A program made the position numbers and the translations under genes. From PALSA-894 sp963734185 (GTDB lineage Bacteria; Pseudomonadota; Alphaproteobacteria; Rhizobiales; Xanthobacteraceae), in the NCBI GenBank assembly GCA_963734185.1, contig CAVTGA010000002.1:1550001-1614000 (forward strand): a stretch of DNA of 64,000 nucleotides. Reading direction: 5' to 3'. Shown piece by piece: positions 1 through 9,730 of this stretch. The notes under the pieces are model-generated. The model saw nothing but the letters and a program-made list of their open reading frames with translations. It made no database searches and had not been told where the DNA came from. Position 1 is the first letter of the stretch. The number at the start of each line of letters is the position of its first letter.

Positions 1-2
1 TC

Positions 3-1208
3 TCGACCTTCTGGGCCAACTGGTACGACATGCAGGTCAAGACCGTGCAGTACGGCGCGGGGGAGCGCGGCAAGCGCTCGCGCGTTCACGGCGAGCTGGT
101 ATGCGGGCCGGAGGTCTTGAGCGAGGATGAGCTCGCCGCGAACCGCTGCGATTTCGGCAACGAGATCCGCGTGCATCCGCTCGACGACGACTATCACAAG
201 GCGCGCTCGCCGCAGTGGGACAAGATCGTCGCGCCGCTGTTCACGGCGGCAAATTGGGGCGGGCAGGGGCTGCACCCGCGCGGCAATTTCGAAGGTTTTG
301 TGCGCGCCGCTTCGAAAGCGAAGTGGCTCGAAGCGCACGGTATCGAGCACTGGACGCACTTCTACACGGATTATGGTCGCGAACTGCAAAAGAAGTTCTT
401 CGACTATTTCCTCAAAGGCGAGGACACCGGCTGGGGCAAGCAGCCGCGCGTGCTGCTGCAGGTGCGCCATCCGGGCGAGACGTTCGTCGAGCGGGCCGAG
501 AGCGAATGGCCGATCGCGCGGACGCGGTGGACGAAGCTCTATCTCGACTTCGCCGGCTTCTCGCTAAACCCTCTCCCCAACCCTCCCCCGCAAGCGGGGG
601 AGGGAGTTGAGAGAGCGGCGCGTGTCACCTTCGACGCGCGCGGCGAGGGCTTCACCTTCATGACGGCGCCGCTCGAACAAGAGACCGAGATCACCGGACC
701 GGTCGCGGCAAAACTGTTCGTCTCGTCATCGGCGGCGGACGCCGACCTGTTCCTGGTGCTGCGCGTATTCTCCGCCGACATGAAGGAGATCGTGTTCCAG
801 GGCGCGATCGATCCGCACACGCCGGTCGCCCAGGGCTGGCTGCGCGCCTCGCACCGCAAGCTCGATCCTGCGCTCTCGACGCCGTACCGGCCCTATCATA
901 CCCACGATGAGAAACAGGCACTCGTGCCAGGGGAAGCCGTCGAGCTCGACATCGAGCTGTGGCCGACCTCGATCGTGGTGCCGGCCGGCTATCGGCTTGG
1001 GCTCAGCGTGCGCGGCAAGGACTACGAATACGGCGGCGGCTCCGGCGGGCGGCTGTCGAACTTCAAGAACGAGCTGATGGGCTGCGGGCCGTTCCTGCAT
1101 GACGATCCGCTCGACCGGCCGGTCGAGATCTTCGGCGGCCGGACCACGCTGCATTTCGGGGCGGGTCGGGAGCCCTATCTGCTGCTGCCGGTGATCCCCG
1201 TCCTGTGA
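3..1208 (+). CDS. CocE/NonD family hydrolase, C-terminal part (5' end outside window)
   Basis: The reading frame is open from the first bases of the window, so the start lies upstream; an ATG at 30 is internal. The visible ~400 residues match the C-terminal half of CocE/NonD (X-Pro dipeptidyl-peptidase type) serine hydrolases: the end of the alpha/beta-hydrolase part (GGQGLHPRGNFEGF, then HWTHFYTDYGRELQKKFFDY) followed by the jelly-roll PepX_C domain (from TKLYLDF to the end). These enzymes cleave esters or amides; the substrate cannot be told. Oddity: about 15 residues (NPLPNPPPQAGEG) at roughly 567-610 are encoded by a GC-rich palindromic repeat that also occurs between genes in this window, so the reading frame carries an in-frame repeat insertion just before the jelly-roll domain. 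The next gene is about 170 bp downstream. Confidence 0.85.
   Translation, partial: STFWANWYDMQVKTVQYGAGERGKRSRVHGELVCGPEVLSEDELAANRCDFGNEIRVHPLDDDYHKARSPQWDKIVAPLFTAANWGGQGLHPRGNFEGFVRAASKAKWLEAHGIEHWTHFYTDYGRELQKKFFDYFLKGEDTGWGKQPRVLLQVRHPGETFVERAESEWPIARTRWTKLYLDFAGFSLNPLPNPPPQAGEGVERAARVTFDARGEGFTFMTAPLEQETEITGPVAAKLFVSSSAADADLFLVLRVFSADMKEIVFQGAIDPHTPVAQGWLRASHRKLDPALSTPYRPYHTHDEKQALVPGEAVELDIELWPTSIVVPAGYRLGLSVRGKDYEYGGGSGGRLSNFKNELMGCGPFLHDDPLDRPVEIFGGRTTLHFGAGREPYLLLPVIPVL
567..612. repeat. GC-rich palindromic repeat inserted in frame in a coding sequence
   Basis: The stem CCCTCCCCCGC (581-591), AA loop and GCGGGGGAGGG (594-604) is a perfect hairpin. The same core (CCC...CCGCAAGCGG...GGG) occurs at 2674-2699 between genes and, as a variant, at 5603-5634 inside livF. 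Here its length keeps the hydrolase frame open. Confidence 0.75.
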
Positions 1209-1290
1209 CGACGTGCTCGCTCGGAATCCGCCATAGGCCTGTTGCGCCGAACGCAAACTTGCAAGAGCATCGCGGCCAATCGGAAGGCTA

Positions 1291-1339
1291 GAGCATGATC
1301 CCGAAAAGTGGGAACCGGTTTTCGGAAAAGATCATGCTC
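1291..1339. repeat. GATC-type palindromic repeat, copy 1
   Basis: 49-bp imperfect palindrome bounded by GAGCATGATC (1291-1300) and GATCATGCTC (1330-1339), with an inner CCGAAAA/TTTTCGG stem. Closely related copies lie at 56664-56712 and about 40076-40120. It sits directly upstream of the first binding-protein gene and could form a hairpin in its leader. Confidence 0.75.
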
Positions 1340-1374
1340 AAGCAAGAAGCCAGAATCACATGGGAGGAGCTATC

Positions 1375-2622
1375 ATGACCATGAACCGCCGTACCGTCCT
1401 CAAGGGCGCGCTCGCCACGGGCGTGGCGACGTCCGCCCTCAAGGTTCCGGCCACGGTCGCGCAGACCGGCCCGATCCGCGTCGGCTTCCTCATCATCAAG
1501 ACCGGTGCGCTCGCTTCCGGCGGCCTGCAGATGGAGCAGGGCATGACGGTCTTCTTCAAGGAGCGCAACAACATGCTCGCCGGCCGGCCGGTCGAGCTGC
1601 ACACCGCCGACACCGGCGGCAATCCCGCGCAGGCGCGCACCAAGACGCAGGAGCTGGTCGAGCGCTTCAACGTGCATTGCCTGATCGGCCCGCTCGCCGC
1701 CTTCGAGGCGCTGGCGATCGACGACTACATCCGCTCGTCCAAGACGCCGATCCTCACCGTGGCCGGCGCCGAGGACATGACCCAGCGCAAGCCGAACCCG
1801 TGGCTGGTGCGGCCCAGCTCTACATCGTCACAGCCGAGTCATCCGATGGGCGACTATGCCGCGAAGGAGCTGAAGCTCAAGCGCGCCATCGCGATCGCGG
1901 ACGACTTCGCTTTCGGCCACGAGAACGTCGCCGGCTTCCTGCGCGCCTTCGAGGATGGCGGCGGCAAGGTGGTGCAGAAGCTGTTCACGCCGCTCAATGC
2001 GCCGGATTACGGCACCTACGTGTCGCAGTTCAAGAACGTCGACTGCCTCTACACCGGCCACGCCGGCTCGAACGGGTTGAAGCTGATCCGCCAGCTTTCC
2101 GAATACGGCCTCAAGGGCAAGTTCACCATCGTCGGCGGCTTTACGCCGATCGACGAGTCGGTGCTGCAGCAGATGGGTGAAGACGGCATCGGATGTTATT
2201 CGGGTTGCTGGTATTCGGCCGCGCTCGACAATCCGATCAACAAGAAGTTCGTCGCCACGATCCAGCGCGACTACAAGGTCGATCCGGGTGTGTACGCCGC
2301 CGAGACCTATCTGTGCGGCGAGGTGCTCGAGCATGCCCTGAAATCGGTCAGCGGCAAGATCGAGGACAAGGACGTGTTCATGAAGGCGCTGAAGGAAGCT
2401 AAGGTGCCGGCCACGCTCAGCGGGCCGATCAGCTTCGACGAGTTCGGCAACGTCGTCAGCAACATTTACATCCGCAAGGTCGAGAAGAAGGACGGCAAGT
2501 ACGTCAACACGGTGGTGAAGACCTATCCGAACGTCAGCCAGTTCTGGACCTACAACAAGGCCGAATTCCTCAAGAATCCGGTCTATTCGCGCGACTATCC
2601 GCCGGCGAAGAACCTGGAGTGA
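1375..2622 (+). CDS. livK: ABC transporter substrate-binding protein (LivK type)
   Basis: Periplasmic binding protein of the branched-chain amino acid (HAAT) ABC family, 415 residues. Start chosen at ATG 1375 because GGGAGGAG (1362-1369) sits 5 nt upstream; an ATG at 1360 would lie before that ribosome binding site. The N terminus has a Tat-like signal (NRRTVLKG followed by an Ala-rich stretch to PATVA). The body is a type I periplasmic fold starting IRVGFLIIKTGALASGG. It is followed by two permeases, two ATPases and an amidohydrolase, so it is the receptor of this importer. In such clusters the ligand is often an aromatic acid rather than an amino acid; here that is inferred from the amidohydrolase and flavin hydroxylases next door. 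Confidence 0.88.
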   Translation: MTMNRRTVLKGALATGVATSALKVPATVAQTGPIRVGFLIIKTGALASGGLQMEQGMTVFFKERNNMLAGRPVELHTADTGGNPAQARTKTQELVERFNVHCLIGPLAAFEALAIDDYIRSSKTPILTVAGAEDMTQRKPNPWLVRPSSTSSQPSHPMGDYAAKELKLKRAIAIADDFAFGHENVAGFLRAFEDGGGKVVQKLFTPLNAPDYGTYVSQFKNVDCLYTGHAGSNGLKLIRQLSEYGLKGKFTIVGGFTPIDESVLQQMGEDGIGCYSGCWYSAALDNPINKKFVATIQRDYKVDPGVYAAETYLCGEVLEHALKSVSGKIEDKDVFMKALKEAKVPATLSGPISFDEFGNVVSNIYIRKVEKKDGKYVNTVVKTYPNVSQFWTYNKAEFLKNPVYSRDYPPAKNLE

Positions 2623-2673
2623 TGCCCTAAGGCGGAATGCCCCTCAACCGGCTCGCGGCTTCGCCGCTCGCCA

Positions 2674-2699
2674 CCCTCTCCCCGCAAGCGGGGAGAGGG
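2674..2699. repeat. GC-rich palindromic repeat between livK and livH
   Basis: A perfect 12-bp stem (CCCTCTCCCCGC / GCGGGGAGAGGG) with an AA loop, in the 98-bp gap between the binding-protein and first permease genes. Same family as the copies inside the hydrolase and livF genes. In mRNA it would be a strong hairpin and could lower expression of the downstream permeases relative to the receptor; that role is inference. Confidence 0.8.
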
Positions 2700-2720
2700 A
2701 AAAGCGCGCGCTAGGCTTCC

Positions 2721-3581
2721 ATGCAGTTCTGGATCGTCCAGACGCTCAACAGCATCGCCTTCGGCGGGCTGCTGTTCCTGCTTTCGTCGGGCTTCTCGCT
2801 CGCCTTCGGCCTGATGCGCATTCCAAATCTGGCGCATGGCGGGTTTTTCATGCTGGGCGCCTATCTGGGCGCGACCGTCACATATTTCGGCGGAAGCTTC
2901 TGGCTCGCGGTGCTGGCGGGCGGCGCGGGGGTCGGATTGATCGGCATCCTGTTCGAGCGGCTGATCCTGCGCCAACTGGCCGGCAACGTGCAGGGACAGG
3001 TGCTGGTCACGCTCGGGGTTTCGTTCATTATCGCCGACCTCTGTCTGCTGGTGTGGACCGGCGATCCCTGGACCCTGCCGGCGCCGCAGGCGTTGCGGCC
3101 GCCGCTGCGCGTCGCCGGTTTCGCCTTCCCGACCTATCGCCTGGTGGTGCTCGGCATCGCGATCATCGCCGCGGTCGCGCTCTATCTCCTGATGGAGCGC
3201 ACGCGGCTCGGAGCCATGATCCGCGCCGGCGTCGACGACATGGAGATGGCGCGCGGCGTCGGCATCCCGGTGTCGCTGCTGTTCACCGTGGTGTTCTGTC
3301 TCGGTGCCGTGCTGGCCGGCCTCGGCGGCACGCTCGGCGCGCCGATGCTCAACGCCTATCCGGGCCTGGATTCCGACATGCTGCCGCTTGCGCTCATCGT
3401 GGTGATCCTGGGCGGGGCGGGAAGCCTGTTCGGCGCCTTCGTCGGCAGCTTCGTGGTCGGCTTTCTCTATAACTTCGGCATCGCGCTGTTTCCCGACCTC
3501 GCCTACTTCATCCTGTTCCTGCCGATGGTGCTGGTGCTGGTATTCATGCCGCAGGGCCTGTTCGGCCGGGTGCCGTCGTGA
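2721..3581 (+). CDS. livH: Branched-chain amino acid-type ABC transporter permease (LivH)
   Basis: Inner-membrane permease of the LivH family, 286 residues with about eight hydrophobic segments. The N terminus (QTLNSIAFGGLLFLLSSGFS, then FGLMRIPNLAHGGFFMLGAY) and the C-terminal LALIVVILGGAGSLFGA are typical of the family. It pairs with LivM encoded immediately downstream; the GTG start of livM overlaps this stop codon (GTGA), showing translational coupling. Confidence 0.92.
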   Translation: MQFWIVQTLNSIAFGGLLFLLSSGFSLAFGLMRIPNLAHGGFFMLGAYLGATVTYFGGSFWLAVLAGGAGVGLIGILFERLILRQLAGNVQGQVLVTLGVSFIIADLCLLVWTGDPWTLPAPQALRPPLRVAGFAFPTYRLVVLGIAIIAAVALYLLMERTRLGAMIRAGVDDMEMARGVGIPVSLLFTVVFCLGAVLAGLGGTLGAPMLNAYPGLDSDMLPLALIVVILGGAGSLFGAFVGSFVVGFLYNFGIALFPDLAYFILFLPMVLVLVFMPQGLFGRVPS

Positions 3582-4534
3582 CGCGGACCGGCGCGGCGCT
3601 CATCCTCGGTGCCGCCGCGCTGATCGCGGTGCCGCTCGTCATCACCAACGAGTTCTATCTCAATCTCGCGAGCCAGATCCTGATCTACGCGCTGCTCGCG
3701 GTGAGCTGCAATCTTCTGCTCGGCTATGGCGGCATGGTCACGCTCGGCCACGCCTCGTTCCTCGGCCTTGCGAGCTACGCGGCGACGCTGCTGCTCAACG
3801 CCGGATTCGGACAGTTCTTCTCCGCGATCCTGGCGCTCGTGTTCTCGACCTTGTGCGGCGCTCTGTTCGGCGTGCTGGCGCTGAGGGCCTCCGGCATCGG
3901 CTTCCTGATGATCACGCTCGCCCTCGGGCAGATCGTCTGGGGCATCGCCTACCGCGCCAACACCATCACCGACGGCGACAACGGCCTGCGCTATGCCGCT
4001 CGGCCCGCCCCGTTCGGCATCGACATCACCGGCGCGCCGGCCTTCTACTGGTTCACCTTGATCGTGTTCGCGGTCGCGCTGTTCTTCATCTGGCGCGTCA
4101 CCTGTTCGCCCTTCGGCGCCGCGCTGCAGGGCGCGCGCGACCAGCCGCGCCGCATGCGCATGCTCGGCCATAACGTCTGGCTGATCCAGTGGGCGGCGTT
4201 CGTGCTCGCCTCGTTCTGGGGCTCGGTCGCGGGACTGCTCTACGTCTACTACAACCTGTTCATCTCGCCGCACGCGATCTCGCTGCAGCAATCCGCCGAG
4301 GTGCTGCTGATGGCGATCCTCGGCGGCGCCTCGACCTTCACCGGCCCGATCGTCGGCGCCGTGATCATCACGCTGGTGAAGAACGTGGTGTCGTCCTACG
4401 TCGATCGCTGGAACACGCTGCTCGGCGCGATCTTCGTGGTCGTCATCCTGTTCATGCCGTTCGGCATCGTGCCGGGCGTGCGGCAGCTGTGGACGCGGTT
4501 CTCGCGTTCCGCGAAACCGGAGCGCGCGCGATGA
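3578..4534 (+). CDS. livM: Branched-chain amino acid-type ABC transporter permease (LivM)
   Basis: Second inner-membrane permease of the HAAT importer, 318 residues with about nine to ten membrane segments. Family features include YALLAVSCNLLLGYGGMVTL with the following GHASFLGL, and EVLLMAILGGASTFTGP near the C terminus. It starts with GTG overlapping the livH stop and ends with ATGA overlapping the livG start at 4531, so the genes are one operon. Confidence 0.92.
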   Translation: MTRTGAALILGAAALIAVPLVITNEFYLNLASQILIYALLAVSCNLLLGYGGMVTLGHASFLGLASYAATLLLNAGFGQFFSAILALVFSTLCGALFGVLALRASGIGFLMITLALGQIVWGIAYRANTITDGDNGLRYAARPAPFGIDITGAPAFYWFTLIVFAVALFFIWRVTCSPFGAALQGARDQPRRMRMLGHNVWLIQWAAFVLASFWGSVAGLLYVYYNLFISPHAISLQQSAEVLLMAILGGASTFTGPIVGAVIITLVKNVVSSYVDRWNTLLGAIFVVVILFMPFGIVPGVRQLWTRFSRSAKPERAR

Positions 4535-5275
4535 CGCCCGCGCTCGCAGTACCTGCGCTTGAGGTATTGGGCCTGAACAAGCGGTTCGGCGGCCTTCCCG
4601 CCACCAAGGAAGTGTCGCTCACCGTGATGGCGGGCGAACGCCGGCTCATCATCGGGCCGAACGGCGCGGGCAAGACCACGCTGTTCAATCTGGTCACCGG
4701 GGATCTCACGCCGGACTCGGGTTCGGTGAAGCTGTTCGGGCAGGAGCTGTTGAAAATCCCGACACAGCAGCGCGTGCATCTCGGCCTCGCGCGCACCTAC
4801 CAGATTCTCACGCTGTTTCCGAAGGAGACGCTGGAGCACAATGTGGTGCTCTCGCTGCTTGGTCTCGACCGGCTGCGCTGGAACCTGTGGGCCTTCCTGG
4901 CCGGGCAGCGCCACCTCTATGATGCGGCGCGCGAGGCGCTGACCTTGGTCGGGCTCGGCGACGCCGCCGGGCGTCCGGTGGCGGAAACATCCTATGGCGA
5001 GCGGCGCAGGCTCGAAATGGCCATGGCGCTGGCGCAGAAGCCGAAGGTGCTGCTGCTCGACGAGCCGCTCGCAGGGCTTTCCCAGGAGGAACGGGCGACC
5101 GTGCGCGCGCTGCTGGGCCGCATCCCGCGCGACGTCACCATCGTGATGATCGAGCACGACATGGATTCGGCCCTCGCCTTTGCGGAGCGTATCACCGTGC
5201 TGCACCACGGCGAGGTGATCGTCGAGGGCACGCGCGCCGAGGTCGTGGCCGATCCGCGTACCAAGGAGGTCTACC

Positions 5276-5286
<11 letters not shown>
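4531..5286 (+). CDS. livG: ABC transporter ATP-binding protein (LivG)
   Basis: Cytoplasmic ATPase subunit, 251 residues. The frame is open further upstream through livM, but the ATG at 4531 overlaps the livM stop and begins the family's usual N terminus (LEVLGLNKRFGGLPA). Walker A is GPNGAGKTT, signature SYGERRRLEMAMAL, Walker B VLLLDEPLAGL, with the LivG-typical MIEHDMD switch histidine. The 3' end overlaps the TTG start of livF. Confidence 0.93.
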
Positions 5287-6028
<742 letters not shown>

Positions 6029-6039
6029 GGAGCGGAACA

Positions 6040-7116
6040 GTGACCGATACCAACCACTATGGCGCGACCGCGGCGCGCCCGCACGGCAAGCCTGGGCGCG
6101 AGGCGCGGCCGAAGAGCCTTACCCTTGACATCCATTCGCACGTCTCGGTGCCGGCGGCGGCCGCGATCGCCGGCCCGCATCTCGACCTTGCGACCGTGCC
6201 GCTCGCGCACTTCGCAACCCCCAACACCAAGGCGCTCAACGCCAAGCAGGAATCGGACCGCCGCTCGCGCATGAGCGGACTCGATGGCGGGCTCGACCAG
6301 CGGCTCAAGGACATGGACGCCATGAGGCTCGACATGCAGCTGGTCATGCCGCCGCCGCCGCAATGCTACTACACCGTGCCGGTGGAGATCGCCGTCAAGG
6401 CGACGCGCGTGCTCAACGACGGCATCGCCGAATACGTGGCGAAGACTCCGGATCGTTTCGTTGCGCTCGGCACCGTGCCGCTGCAGGACGGCCAGGAGGC
6501 CGCGGCCGAGCTGGAGCGGTCGATGAAGACGCTCGGATTCAAGGGCGCGCAGATCCTCACCAACGTCGCCGGCAAGGAACTCTCGGACCCGGCGTTCGCG
6601 CCGTTCTGGGCCAAGGCCGAGGCGCTCGGCGCGCTCGTCGTGATCCATCCGAACGGTTTCACCGAAGCGGCGCGGCTTTCGCGCTATTACTTCAACAACG
6701 TCATCGGCAATCCGCTCGATACCACGATCGCGCTGCACTACCTGATCTTCGACGGCGTGCTCGAGCGCCATCCCAGGCTGAAGATCCTGGCCGTGCACGG
6801 CGGCGGCTATCTGGCCGGCTATTCGGGCCGCATCGACCACGCCTGGGGGGCGCGCACCGACGTCGCCAACAACCTGCCCAAGCCGCCGACCAGCTATCTG
6901 CGCCAGGTCTATTTCGACACCGTGGTGTTCACGCCGCACCAGCTCGAATATCTGGTGAAAGTTTTCGGCGCCGACCGCATCCTGATGGGCACCGATTACC
7001 CCTTCGACATGGCGGACAGCGACCCGGTCGGGCACGTGGCCGGGACGCAATCGCTCGACGAGAAAACCGTCGCGGCCATCGTGGGCGGGAACGCGCAGCG
7101 GCTGCTGGGATTGTAG
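6040..7116 (+). CDS. ACMSD-like amidohydrolase (metal-dependent decarboxylase/hydrolase)
   Basis: Amidohydrolase family 2, 358 residues, GTG start at 6040 only 11 nt after livF. It resembles 2-amino-3-carboxymuconate-6-semialdehyde decarboxylase and gamma-resorcylate decarboxylase. Likely metal ligands are visible: DIHSH near residue 30 (the DxHxH-type motif), a His in VIHPNGF around residue 206, a His in LAVHGGGY around 248 and the Asp in GTDYPFD around 320. Such enzymes act on aromatic acids or ring-opened muconic semialdehydes, which fits a co-transcribed acid importer and nearby flavin hydroxylases. The exact substrate is not determined. Confidence 0.85.
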   Translation: MTDTNHYGATAARPHGKPGREARPKSLTLDIHSHVSVPAAAAIAGPHLDLATVPLAHFATPNTKALNAKQESDRRSRMSGLDGGLDQRLKDMDAMRLDMQLVMPPPPQCYYTVPVEIAVKATRVLNDGIAEYVAKTPDRFVALGTVPLQDGQEAAAELERSMKTLGFKGAQILTNVAGKELSDPAFAPFWAKAEALGALVVIHPNGFTEAARLSRYYFNNVIGNPLDTTIALHYLIFDGVLERHPRLKILAVHGGGYLAGYSGRIDHAWGARTDVANNLPKPPTSYLRQVYFDTVVFTPHQLEYLVKVFGADRILMGTDYPFDMADSDPVGHVAGTQSLDEKTVAAIVGGNAQRLLGL

Positions 7117-7178
7117 GGTGGGCAAACGCGCGCGATCGAATGTTTGGAATTGGCACGAACGTCGCGCGCCTTTGCCCA
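7117..7178. repeat. GGGTGGGCAAA/TTTGCCCACCC intergenic repeat, 5' portion, split by a group II intron
   Basis: GGGTGGGCAAA begins right after the amidohydrolase stop and the other arm GCGCGCCTTTGCCCA ends at 7178. The last bases of that arm, CCCTACGG, resume at 7970 on the far side of the intron. Uninterrupted or less disrupted members of the family are at 20088-20234 and 53588-53727. Confidence 0.75.
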
Positions 7179-7969
<791 letters not shown>

Positions 7970-7971
7970 CC

Positions 7972-9195
7972 CTACGGTTCCTGCAAGAAATCCATCAGCG
8001 CCGTCTCCGCCAGCACGGCCTCGGGCGTGCGGTGACGCTCGGCGTAACGTTGCTCTTCGTCGGTGCGCCGTTCTGCCTGCACATAGGCGCCGAGGTGACG
8101 CGCGCGCGCGATGATGCGTCCCCCGACGCCGATGCGTGCGGCTTCGAAGCGCGCCAGCGCCGCCGCGATGTCGCCGCTTCGTGCGAGCTCTTCGGCCAGC
8201 CTCAACGCGTCGTCCGCCGCCTTGGCGACGCCGGCGCCGACATGCGGGCGCGCCACGAACGCCGCGTCTCCGAGGATCGCGACGCGGCCGAACGCCATGC
8301 GCGGCACTTCGAGATCGTAGATCGGCTGCAGGAACGGCTGGTCGCAGAGCGCGACCATGTCGCGGAACTGCGGCGCCAGCACCTGTCCGGCCGCCGCACG
8401 CATCTCGGCGATCACGTCGCGCGCGATCCGCGGCGGCGGGATCGAGAGCGTGTGGGTGCGGCCGGTCTCGTCGGTCAGCAGGCGCGGCAGCTCGGTTCCC
8501 TCGCTTGCCGGGCGGTACCAGACGAAATTGTAGCGGCGATGCCCAGCACGCAAATCGTTGCCGGGACCGGCGACCGGATAGCCGAGCATCTGCTCATTCG
8601 GCGGCAGGCAGAAGGCGAGAGAAGCAAACAGCGCGCGATGCAGGCTTAAGGGAAAATCCCGTTCGGCGACGAGCCCGCGCCAGGCGGTGTAGCCGGCATA
8701 GAGCGGCGCCACGTCGGGAAGGTGCTGCTGGCGCACGGTCGAGCGGATGCCGTCGGCGCCGACCAGAAGCTCGCCTTCCGCGCTGCTGCCGTCGGCGAAA
8801 TGCGCGGCGACGGCGCTCGCGCCTTCGACCACGCGGCGAAGCTCCTTGCCGCGGTGATAATGCGCTGCCGGAAAGGCCGACTTGAGCAGGTCGAAGACGC
8901 GATCCCACGCCGTCATGGTCTGCGGGCATTCGGTCTCGTGCGTGAGCCGCCCGGCGCGGTCGAACATCCGGCGCGCGGTGATGTCGACGCCGAGATCGGT
9001 GTCGGCATCGAGCCCGAGGGTGCGCAAGGCGGTCTTGAATTCCGGCTGCGCCACGATGCCGGCGCCGCGGCCGGTCATCTCCTCGGCGACGCGCTCGTAG
9101 ACGTCGGCCCGCCAGCCGGCGCGCCTGAGCGCGAGCGCGGCGAGCAGCCCGCTCATCGAGCCGCCGATCACCAGCGCACGCCCGACCCTCGCCAA
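7972..9195 (-). CDS. FAD-dependent hydroxylase, 2,6-dihydroxypyridine 3-monooxygenase-like
   Basis: Class A flavoprotein monooxygenase, about 407 residues from a TTG start at 9195. TTG is preferred because GGGAGGA (minus strand, 9201-9207) sits 5 nt upstream; an ATG at 9219 would add eight residues but lies before this site. Motifs: a Rossmann start LVIGGSMSGLLAA (GGSxSG instead of GxGxxG), GADGIRSTVR (the DG motif) and AILGDAAFVARPHVGAG (the GD motif). The WYRP and DLEVPRMAFGRV segments resemble 2,6-dihydroxypyridine hydroxylases. It hydroxylates an aromatic or heteroaromatic acid using NAD(P)H and O2; the substrate is unproven. It is transcribed divergently from the cupin gene at 9267. Confidence 0.8.
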   Translation of the reverse strand: MARVGRALVIGGSMSGLLAALALRRAGWRADVYERVAEEMTGRGAGIVAQPEFKTALRTLGLDADTDLGVDITARRMFDRAGRLTHETECPQTMTAWDRVFDLLKSAFPAAHYHRGKELRRVVEGASAVAAHFADGSSAEGELLVGADGIRSTVRQQHLPDVAPLYAGYTAWRGLVAERDFPLSLHRALFASLAFCLPPNEQMLGYPVAGPGNDLRAGHRRYNFVWYRPASEGTELPRLLTDETGRTHTLSIPPPRIARDVIAEMRAAAGQVLAPQFRDMVALCDQPFLQPIYDLEVPRMAFGRVAILGDAAFVARPHVGAGVAKAADDALRLAEELARSGDIAAALARFEAARIGVGGRIIARARHLGAYVQAERRTDEEQRYAERHRTPEAVLAETALMDFLQEP

Positions 9196-9229
9196 GCTCG
9201 TCCTCCCGGCATTCCGCATCGAAGCGAAA

Positions 9230-9243
9230 CTTGCTATAGCAAG
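9230..9243. promoter_or_regulatory. Perfect 14-bp palindrome between divergent genes (candidate operator)
   Basis: CTTGCTATAGCAAG reads the same on both strands. It lies between the start of the minus-strand hydroxylase (9195) and the cupin gene (9267), a position suited to controlling both. No regulator gene is adjacent, so the binding protein is unknown. Confidence 0.4.
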
Positions 9244-9266
9244 CGCATATTCGCAGGAGGAACGCC

Positions 9267-9716
9267 ATGGCGATGACCATGAAGGACAAGGCCGCCAACA
9301 CGCACGTCAAGACGGAGTGGCCGGCCGCGCTCCGCCAAGAATTCCAGCACGAGTGCGAGCGGCCGAACGGTTGCGTCGGCAATGAGCTGTTGTCCGAGAC
9401 CGACAAGGTGCGGGTGTGGACCATCCGGCTCAAGCCCGGCGAACGGATCGGCTTCCATCGCCATGTCTTGAACTATTTCTGGACCGCCGTGAGCGGCGGG
9501 CGCGGCCGGCAGCACCTGATGGACGGCACCACGATCGAATACAGCTACCATGCGGGCGAGACGCGGCATGAGGCCTACGGAGCCGGCGAGTTCAAGGTGC
9601 ACGACCTGGAGAACCTCGGCGACGCCGACATGGTCTTCATGACGGTCGAGTTCATCGAGGGCAGCGCCAACAAGCCGCTGCCGATCCCCGACACGGTGCG
9701 GCTGCAGGCGGCGTAA
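9267..9716 (+). CDS. Small cupin-domain protein
   Basis: 149 residues with a single cupin barrel: GERIGFHRHVLNYFW contains the first-motif His residues and the second motif is weaker (ENLGDADMVFMTVEF). AGGAGG at 9255-9260 precedes the ATG at 9267 at good distance. Placed between two flavin hydroxylases, it may belong to the same degradative route, but it is too short to be a full gentisate or homogentisate dioxygenase. A role as an isomerase, hydrolase helper or sensor is equally possible. Confidence 0.75.
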   Translation: MAMTMKDKAANTHVKTEWPAALRQEFQHECERPNGCVGNELLSETDKVRVWTIRLKPGERIGFHRHVLNYFWTAVSGGRGRQHLMDGTTIEYSYHAGETRHEAYGAGEFKVHDLENLGDADMVFMTVEFIEGSANKPLPIPDTVRLQAA

Positions 9717-9730
9717 TACTTGGTTCGGTC

